The notes beneath the pieces were generated by a model. It did not search any database. It was not told the origin of the DNA and saw nothing but the letters and a program-made list of their open reading frames with translations. Shown here one piece after another: positions 4,589 through 5,191 of a stretch of 5,191 nucleotides of DNA. The number at the start of each line of letters is the position of its first letter. The stretch's first letter is position 1. Origin of the DNA: Phycisphaerae bacterium (GTDB taxonomy: Bacteria; Planctomycetota; Phycisphaerae; Sedimentisphaerales; UBA12454); contig JAQTQF010000141.1 in NCBI GenBank assembly GCA_028712345.1, forward strand, positions 1 through 5,191, read 5' to 3'. The position numbers and the translations under genes are program-made.

Positions 4589-5014
4589 ATGAATATGATA
4601 ACTCACGATAAAATTCATATACCCCAGAACGAACTGGCCGTTAAGGCCAGCCGAAGTAGCGGACCTGGCGGACAGAATGTGAACAAGCTAAACACAAAAG
4701 TTGCTGTCGCCCTGGATATTCCAAATTGCAGTTTTTTAAGCGAAGAACAAAAAAAGATTATACTCAGAAAACTGGCCGGTAGAATAACAAAAGACAATAG
4801 GCTGATTGTTGACAGTCAGAAATTCCGCACACAAAAAGCGAATCGTGATTTTGCTGTTGAGAAACTTGAATTACTGATTGAAAAGGCTTTAAAAAAACCA
4901 AAGAAAAGAAAACCGACAAAGCCGACTGCATCGTCCATTGAAAAAAGACTAAAGCAGAAAAAATCAAGAAGCACCGTCAAGATGCAAAGAAGAAAAACAA
5001 TTTCTGCTGAATAA
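4589..5014 (+). CDS. arfB: ArfB (YaeJ)-like peptidyl-tRNA hydrolase, ribosome rescue factor
   Basis: The 141-residue protein releases nascent peptides from ribosomes stalled on mRNAs that lack a stop codon. The RF-1 catalytic domain is clear: IHIPQNELAVKASRSSGPGGQNVNK at about residues 9-33, given here as one block whose key part is SSGPGGQNVNK, with the GGQ at 27-29. RSQ-like FRTQKANR follows at about 76-83. The C-terminal tail from about residue 97 is very basic (KKPKKRKPTKPT, then SSIEKRLKQKKSRS and VKMQRRK). In ArfB this tail fills the empty mRNA entry channel. Length equals E. coli ArfB (140). It lacks the codon-recognition domains of RF1/RF2. The start at 4589 is inferred from family length. 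ATG 4595 is equally possible and ATG 4580 lies inside the tRNA-derived repeat. No Shine-Dalgarno precedes any of them. It follows tRNA-Arg and may share its transcript. Confidence 0.93.
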   Translation: MNMITHDKIHIPQNELAVKASRSSGPGGQNVNKLNTKVAVALDIPNCSFLSEEQKKIILRKLAGRITKDNRLIVDSQKFRTQKANRDFAVEKLELLIEKALKKPKKRKPTKPTASSIEKRLKQKKSRSTVKMQRRKTISAE

Positions 5015-5034
5015 GCCCTGTCAAAAAACTAAGG

Positions 5035-5175
5035 CAACCTCTAAAAGCTTGTCCTCACGAAAGTGGGGATGTCATTGTGAGGAACGCAGCGGCGAATCAA
5101 TCTCTTTGTATTGTTTCAAAAAACGAGATTCTTCGTCCGCCTGCGGCGTACTCAGAATGACAGTCGCATTTTTAG
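5035..5175 (-). repeat. 141-bp MITE-like repeat, copy 2 (inverted relative to copy 1)
   Basis: Read on the minus strand this is the same 141-bp unit as 4193-4333. The 35-base flank (5035-5069) is an exact reverse complement of 4299-4333. The core (5070-5162) is about four-fifths identical by eye, with TIRs reduced to TGTCATT/AATGACA, and the last 13 bases again match. The internal hairpin has become CGCCGCAGGCG-like. It begins 20 bp after the arfB stop, so its CCTCAC-GAAA-GTGGGG hairpin (5054-5069) may serve as the 3' end of that transcript, although no T-run follows. Confidence 0.85.
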
Positions 5176-5191
5176 CTTATGCCCATGAATG

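Noticed and set aside
4193..4618. 141-residue leftward frame across repeat copy 1, the tRNA and the hairpin array
   Set aside because: It reads antisense through a tRNA (SRTSNRRIRSP text is typical of that) and through a repeat; it cannot be a protein gene.

Overview
This 5.2 kb window looks like chromosomal accessory-rich DNA from an anaerobic planctomycete, probably the Phycisphaerae/Sedimentisphaerales group. The grounds are moderate: about 45% GC by eye, a DUF6941-type protein that I associate with planctomycetes, many genes without a Shine-Dalgarno sequence, single genes rather than long operons, and several families of short dispersed inverted repeats. The taxonomic call is inference from memory.

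Left edge (1-199): a 37-38 nt sequence ending at 45 has the form of one CRISPR repeat (TTTCAATCC start, internal palindrome, TTGAGAC end). It would be the last unit visible of an array continuing to the left. Just to its right is a good leftward promoter (TTGAAA, 17 bp, TAAAGT), as expected of a leader. The DUF6941 gene (200-598) starts in the opposite direction and closes with an intrinsic terminator.

Middle left (684-1832): an RluA-family RNA pseudouridine synthase and a small ASCH (PUA-like) domain protein, both rightward. Region 1833-2270 has no intact gene. It is filled with nested palindromic repeats and a possible gene remnant. Next is a DUF2321 zinc-ribbon gene (2271-2756) with a good ribosome binding site but an in-frame TAA at codon 27, so it is probably a recent pseudogene.

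Middle right (2809-4041, leftward): rodA, the SEDS-family peptidoglycan polymerase of cell elongation, standing alone without mre/pbp2 neighbours.

Right (4193-5175): two 141-bp copies of one dispersed repeat lie in inverted orientation and enclose tRNA-Arg(TCG) and an ArfB-like ribosome rescue hydrolase. Between these two genes are 170 bp packed with perfect hairpins. They end in a duplicated piece of the tRNA 3' end, two bases before the arfB start codon. This tRNA-derived hairpin cassette and the CRISPR edge are the two most interesting parts of the window. No complete new multi-gene system is visible.
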